This document shows, in pieces, positions 60,536-64,000 of a stretch of DNA of 64,000 nucleotides; the first letter of the stretch is position 1, and every line of letters begins with the position of its first letter. Source of the DNA: an uncultured Burkholderiales bacterium (GTDB lineage: Bacteria > Pseudomonadota > Gammaproteobacteria > Burkholderiales > Burkholderiaceae_C); NCBI GenBank assembly GCA_903820745.1, contig CAIJIT010000139.1, forward strand, positions 30,927 to 94,926, in the 5' to 3' direction. The notes beneath the pieces are model-generated. The model worked only from the letters and a program-made list of their open reading frames with translations. It had not been told where the DNA came from and did not search any database. A program made the translations under genes and the position numbers.

Positions 60536-60982
60536 TCAGTCGTGTGCACCCATATCCACCGCCTTGCAGGCTAGACGAACTACTTTCGGAATGGGTCGGG
60601 TGGCGGTGCGGTAATTGATGATATTGCGCCGCGACATCCCCAGGGTGTCAGCCGCTTTGCTGGCCGAAAACCCGTGCTGCATCATCCATGCATCGAAGCT
60701 GCGCGCGCCGTCGTCCGCCTGCGCGGCGGCGAGTCGGTAAACCGTGGTGGCAGCTATCGACAACGGGCCTTCATCGTCCCATGTCAAACCGCTACCCCAT
60801 TCCTCTACAGCAACCCGGGGAAACAGATCCGCATCGCGCAGGGGTTTGAGGCTTTTGAACCCAGCCACGAATTCGGCCAGGTCAACGTCGGCGCTCCAAC
60901 CGTCCTCAAAACACACGTTCAGACGCATGTTGCCAAGCGACGTGGCCTTGGTAATTCGGGAAAGTTTTTCACGCATTGTCAT
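60536..60982 (-). CDS. DUF2442 protein fused to a helix-turn-helix
   Basis: 148 residues. The N-terminal half is a DUF2442 domain (MRLNVCFEDGWSADVDLAEFV, VAVEEWGSGLTWDDEGPLSIAATT in outline). The C-terminal half is a small DNA-binding domain (GFSASKAADTLGMSRRNIINYRTATRPIPKVV). Pairing of DUF2442-HTH with DUF4160 is a recurrent module thought to act like a toxin-antitoxin or regulatory pair. It lies downstream of the DUF4160 gene at 61036, where it could repress the shared promoter. I used the ATG at 60982. Confidence 0.72.
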   Translation of the reverse strand: MTMREKLSRITKATSLGNMRLNVCFEDGWSADVDLAEFVAGFKSLKPLRDADLFPRVAVEEWGSGLTWDDEGPLSIAATTVYRLAAAQADDGARSFDAWMMQHGFSASKAADTLGMSRRNIINYRTATRPIPKVVRLACKAVDMGAHD

Positions 60983-61035
60983 GCCCCATTGAGTTTGTCC
61001 CATTCGGCCTGAATCAGGGGTTTGTTAGCCAGCGC

Positions 61036-61236
61036 CTAAGCTATCGCCTTGGCAAGCAGTTTTCGATTTGCACAGCCCGCAAGCTCGGCCATTGTTGCCA
61101 GATCGACCGCCGAATCACCATCTGGCGTGCGCACATGAGAATGAACCGGCGCATGGTCGGCATAGACCCATATCTTCATCTTGCCGTCGCGATAAATCGT
61201 ATTCAAGGAATCAGTATAGTGCAATATTTGCACCAT
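61036..61236 (-). CDS. DUF4160-family protein, partner of the DUF2442-HTH gene
   Basis: Up to 66 residues. The core KMKIWVYADHAPVHSHVRTPDG is the DUF4160 signature with the His-x-His pair. The start is uncertain: the ATG at 61236 overlaps a strong -10 box and palindrome, so translation may instead begin at TTG 61206 or ATG 61179. The downstream gene follows after 53 bases. The function of the pair is unproven. Confidence 0.65.
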   Translation of the reverse strand: MVQILHYTDSLNTIYRDGKMKIWVYADHAPVHSHVRTPDGDSAVDLATMAELAGCANRKLLAKAIA

Positions 61237-61240
61237 GCAA
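61213..61240 (-). promoter_or_regulatory. Promoter with palindrome in the spacer, in front of the DUF4160/DUF2442 pair
   Basis: On the minus strand a -10 TATACT (61213-61218) follows a 16-base spacer and a -35-like TTGCAT. The spacer contains GTGCAA, three bases, TTGCAC (61219-61233), a perfect 6-base inverted repeat. A repressor bound there would block polymerase, which suits autoregulation by the HTH domain encoded downstream. Confidence 0.45.
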
Positions 61241-61269
61241 TGCGATTGAAAAGCTACCGTTGCGAGACG

Positions 61270-61869
61270 CTAGGCATCATGCTCTGCCTGCAACCTTGGA
61301 AAGAGCAAAAGTGCAACGGACGCCAGGCCGGCCATGAAACCGAAGCTGTGCCCTGGCTTGATTGCACCGCTGACGTAGAGGTCTAGCGCCACTTGCATCG
61401 CCAAGATTGCCGCGCAGCAGAAGACAGCGTATCTCGGAAGTGAAAGACGCCGATAGGCAAGCAGCGTGAAGCCACAGAGCGCCATGAGCGCCTGTGATGC
61501 GCCCGAGCTGACAAGTTCTGGGCGCAGCAACACGCTCGCAGATTGACCGATAGTTCCACCGACGACGTAGATGACGGCAAGGCGAGTGGTACCCGCTGTG
61601 CGCTCTATGGCGGAAGCGAGCAGATAAATGCCGATGAGGTTGAAGACCATGTGAAGAAAATTCACGTGCAAAAACTGCGACGTGAGGAGCCTCCAGATTT
61701 GCCCGTCACCAAGAGTCTTGCCGTTCACTGCCCCGACTTGCAGGAGCAGTGATGACTTCTGTTGTTGGAACATGGACAGGCCAAGTTCATCGGCGACAAA
61801 GAGCCATGCAAGACCGGCGATGACCACCAGCGAAATGCTCAGAAGTGGAAGTCTTGTGGCCTGTTGCAT
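61270..61869 (-). CDS. Rhomboid-family intramembrane serine protease
   Basis: 199 residues with about six membrane helices. Rhomboid marks are RLLTSQFLHVNFLHMVFNLIG (conserved Arg, His and Asn), the catalytic Ser in SSGASQALMAL and the catalytic His in KPGHSFGFMAG. The Ser motif is GASQ rather than GASG but the nucleophile is kept. It is probably an active protease of the inner membrane, with unknown target. Confidence 0.85.
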   Translation of the reverse strand: MQQATRLPLLSISLVVIAGLAWLFVADELGLSMFQQQKSSLLLQVGAVNGKTLGDGQIWRLLTSQFLHVNFLHMVFNLIGIYLLASAIERTAGTTRLAVIYVVGGTIGQSASVLLRPELVSSGASQALMALCGFTLLAYRRLSLPRYAVFCCAAILAMQVALDLYVSGAIKPGHSFGFMAGLASVALLLFPRLQAEHDA

Positions 61870-62070
61870 TGTAGGTTTGTATGGCGCCTACCGTAATGTA
61901 TATCGTCGGATAAGCCGGAACGAAGCGAGGCAGGATCTCCGAATTCGATCGATCTGCCCTTGCCCAGCCGCCCAAAGTCCTGGCAAGCGTGACGGGCTGC
62001 CCGTTTGGGGCCCCAAAGTCAGACCGCTACGCCAGCGCATGGCGTATGCCGGTGATGCAATGCGGCCAGC

Positions 62071-62134
62071 CCCCTCGATCGGCAGTTCAAAATCTCTGAA
62101 CCATGGCATCAAGCGACGTCAACCGCCGGGCGAT
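62071..62134. repeat. Duplicated intergenic element, copy B
   Basis: Blocks CCCCTCGATCGGCAG (62071), CCATGGCATCAAG (62101) and GCCGGGCGAT (62125) repeat copy A at the same spacing. It lies 42 bases upstream of the cytochrome b561 gene, in the 306-base gap after the rhomboid gene, which otherwise shows no gene. Confidence 0.65.
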
Positions 62135-62175
62135 GGCGCCAAGGCATAGTCAAGGCCTCGACGAAATCCAATTCA

Positions 62176-62736
62176 ATGCAAGAAAAAAATGACGCCCTGC
62201 CATCCGAACCCGACCGCTATGGTCTGGTCGCCATCGCTTTTCATTGGCTGCTCGCCCTGGCCATCGTTTGTGCCTTCTTGCTGGGCCATTACATGTCGGA
62301 CCTGCCGCTGTCGATGACAAGGCTGAAGCTCTTCAGTTGGCACAAATGGCTGGGGGTGACGATCCTGGCGCTGTCCGCCTTGCGCCTGCTGTGGCGTTTG
62401 AGCCATCGCCCGCCAGTGGACCTGCCGATGCCGGCCTGGCAGACCAGGGCTGCACATCTGACCCATGGCCTGCTTTATCTGCTGTTTTTCGCCGTTCCGC
62501 TGGCGGGCTGGGCCTATAGCTCGGCGTCGGGTTTCCCGATCGTCTGGTTCGGCGTCTTGCCCTTGCCCGATTTCGTCTCCGTCGACAAGGCGCTGGCAGC
62601 CAGCTTGAAAGAGGCGCATGAGCTGCTGGCCAATGGCCTGGCGCTGGTCGTGCTGTTGCACCTTGCCGCTGCCTTGCAGCACCAACTCCTCAACCGCGAT
62701 GGCCTGCTGCAGCGCATGCTGCCTGCCAGGCGCTGA
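62176..62736 (+). CDS. Cytochrome b561-type membrane protein
   Basis: 186 residues, four membrane helices. Four haem-ligand His residues are visible in AFHWLLA, SWHKWLG, HLTHGLLY and LLHLAAAL. It should carry two b-type haems and pass electrons between quinone and a periplasmic partner. In many Proteobacteria such a gene is followed by yceI, as here. Confidence 0.88.
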   Translation: MQEKNDALPSEPDRYGLVAIAFHWLLALAIVCAFLLGHYMSDLPLSMTRLKLFSWHKWLGVTILALSALRLLWRLSHRPPVDLPMPAWQTRAAHLTHGLLYLLFFAVPLAGWAYSSASGFPIVWFGVLPLPDFVSVDKALAASLKEAHELLANGLALVVLLHLAAALQHQLLNRDGLLQRMLPARR

Positions 62737-62749
62737 AAGATTCCTTCCG

Positions 62750-63355
62750 ATGAAATTCCCGATGAAAACGCTGGCCACCGGCTTGATCGCCCTGGCTTCA
62801 GCCGCCTGCATGACCCTGCTGTCGCTGCCCGTCATGGCGCAGACCGGTCCCGCGCCTGCCCAACTGCTGCCAGCGCAAAGCGAGCTGAATTTCACCAGCC
62901 GGCAGATGGGCGTGCCGGTGGACGGCCGGTTCAAACATTTTGAAGCGAGCTTGAATTTCGACCCCCGCAAGCCCGAGGTCGGCCGCATTGGCTTGAGCAT
63001 CGACTTGGCCAGCGTCGCCTTGGGCGGCCCCGAAGTGGAGGCCGAGCTGGCCAAAGCGGCGTGGTTCGACAGCAAGAAGCAGGCGCAGGCGAGCTTCCAG
63101 AGCAGCGCGATCAAGACCGTTGGTCCTGGCCGCTTCGATGTGGCGGGGCGCCTGACGATCAAGGGCCAGACCCGCGACATCGTCGTGCCGATCACGCTGG
63201 CCCAGGCCGGCACGGTGTCCACCGCCAGCGGCAGCTTTGTGATCAAGCGGCTCGAATTCAAGATCGGCGAAGGCGAATGGTCCGACATCTCGGTCGTCGC
63301 CAACGAAGTGCAAGTCAAGTTCAAACTCGCTTTCAAGGGCCTCGCGCCTCTGTAA
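62750..63355 (+). CDS. YceI-family periplasmic protein
   Basis: 201 residues with a signal peptide (LASAACMTLLSLPVMA). The YceI lipocalin-like barrel is seen as SELNFTSRQMGVPVDGRFKHFEASLNF, AWFDSKKQAQASFQS, FDVAGRLTIKGQTRDIVVP and the closing FKIGEGEWSDIS. These proteins bind isoprenoid quinones or similar lipids. It starts 13 bases after the cytochrome stop. Confidence 0.9.
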   Translation: MKFPMKTLATGLIALASAACMTLLSLPVMAQTGPAPAQLLPAQSELNFTSRQMGVPVDGRFKHFEASLNFDPRKPEVGRIGLSIDLASVALGGPEVEAELAKAAWFDSKKQAQASFQSSAIKTVGPGRFDVAGRLTIKGQTRDIVVPITLAQAGTVSTASGSFVIKRLEFKIGEGEWSDISVVANEVQVKFKLAFKGLAPL

Positions 63356-63392
63356 GCCATCCACCCACCAACTCAAAGAAAAAAATCATCCA

Positions 63393-63962
63393 ATGAAAAG
63401 AATTCTCTTCAGCACCGTCCTGCTCGCAACTGCCAGCCTGATCCATGCCGAACCGGCGACCTATGTGGTCGAGCCGACCCATACCTTCGTGACTTACGAG
63501 ATCAGCCATTTCGGCACTTCCACCAATCGCGGCCGGTTTGACAAAAAGGACGGCAAGATCAACCTGGACTTCGCGGCCAAGACCGGCAAGGTCGATATCA
63601 GCTTCGAGATCGCCTCGGTCAATACCGGCGTGGCGATGATGGACAAACATCTGCAGAGCGATGATTTCTTCTCGGCGGAGAAGTTTCCGAAGGCCCGATT
63701 CGTCGGCGACAAGTTCAGTTTCAGCGGCGACAAGGTCAGCAGCGTAAGCGGCTCGCTGACCCTTCGCGACAAGACCCATCCGGTGACCTTGAAAGCGGTC
63801 GGCTTCAACTGTTACCAGAACCAGATGATCAAGCGCGAAGTCTGCGGCGGCGACTTCGAAGCCACCATCGACCGCACCCAATGGGACATCAACTATGGTC
63901 TCGACTGGGGCTTTCCAAAGAACGTCAAGCTGGTGATCCAGGTCGAGGCGATCAAGAGCTGA
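63393..63962 (+). CDS. YceI-family periplasmic protein, second paralogue
   Basis: 189 residues with a signal peptide ending LIHA. Family marks are YVVEPTHTFVTYEISHFGTS, DFFSAEKFPKARF, SGSLTLRDKTHPVTL and a C-terminal RTQWDINYGL. It is closer to the classical E. coli YceI than the preceding gene and contains a Cys pair (NCYQNQ, REVCGG). With cytochrome b561 and the first YceI it forms a likely three-gene operon. Confidence 0.92.
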   Translation: MKRILFSTVLLATASLIHAEPATYVVEPTHTFVTYEISHFGTSTNRGRFDKKDGKINLDFAAKTGKVDISFEIASVNTGVAMMDKHLQSDDFFSAEKFPKARFVGDKFSFSGDKVSSVSGSLTLRDKTHPVTLKAVGFNCYQNQMIKREVCGGDFEATIDRTQWDINYGLDWGFPKNVKLVIQVEAIKS

Positions 63963-64000
63963 GCCGGCGCGGGCCGTCGCGCCTGGCTGCAGTTCATCCC

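Noticed and set aside
63966..63983. Hairpin GGCGCG/CGCGCC after the last YceI gene
   Set aside because: Short stem in GC-rich DNA with no T-tract. It could arise by chance.

Overview
The window is high-GC chromosomal DNA of a betaproteobacterium, most likely a Burkholderiales-type environmental generalist. The pointers are two Bug/TctC orphan periplasmic receptors, two complete Liv-type ABC transporters, CoA-thioester catabolic genes, a Cox-type molybdenum hydroxylase and a cytochrome b561-YceI-YceI group. I saw no tRNA, rRNA, CRISPR array, insertion sequence or prophage. The DNA reads as accessory catabolic modules, each with its own regulator, joined by small toxin-antitoxin-like and hypothetical genes.

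Layout. 1-1.6 kb: redox and phosphatase housekeeping-like genes, entered in mid-gene. 1.6-3.9 kb: an antitoxin with a ParE-like toxin cut short at its junction with a hipBA module, which has three spaced operator-like repeats upstream. 4.0-15.1 kb, all minus strand: a CysB-type LysR regulator and a nine-gene operon (Bug receptor, MaoC hydratase, two acyl-CoA dehydrogenases, ADP-forming acyl-CoA synthetase, DUF35 protein, SCP2-type thiolase, Bug receptor, SDR). This is a full activation/oxidation/hydration/oxidation/cleavage set for an unknown carboxylic acid, with a good LysR-type box and promoter in front. 15.5-18.2 kb: an exported cupin and a large exported HEXXH metalloprotease-like protein, each preceded by a copy of the same intergenic repeat.

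18.2-31.3 kb: a Cox-type hydroxylase (order coxG-M-S-L) divergent from a TetR regulator, a VOC protein, a flavin monooxygenase resembling 2,6-dihydroxypyridine 3-monooxygenase, a five-gene Liv transporter, a universal stress protein and a D-cysteine desulfhydrase-like enzyme. A pathway for an N-heteroaromatic or similar hydroxylatable compound is plausible. 31.4-43.6 kb: small unknown genes, a cytochrome c, and a GntR-controlled divergent locus (GST, an alpha/beta-hydrolase that has lost its nucleophile, aldehyde dehydrogenase, against a second Liv transporter, hydrolase and class V aminotransferase).

43.6-55.6 kb holds the most striking unit: GntR, a GlcD-type FAD dehydrogenase, a TonB-dependent receptor, a MetX-like acyltransferase/hydrolase, a membrane-anchored hydrolase, a 623-residue fusion of two complete esterases, an MFS transporter and an arabinitol/mannitol-type polyol dehydrogenase. 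The last five genes are linked by 4-base stop/start overlaps. Read together this looks like an uptake and dismantling system for an esterified polyol or similar acylated molecule. 55.6-64 kb: an orphan hybrid histidine kinase, small exported proteins, two DUF4160 genes (one paired with a DUF2442-HTH gene), a rhomboid protease and cytochrome b561/YceI genes. A duplicated intergenic element lies in front of both the kinase and cytochrome b561.
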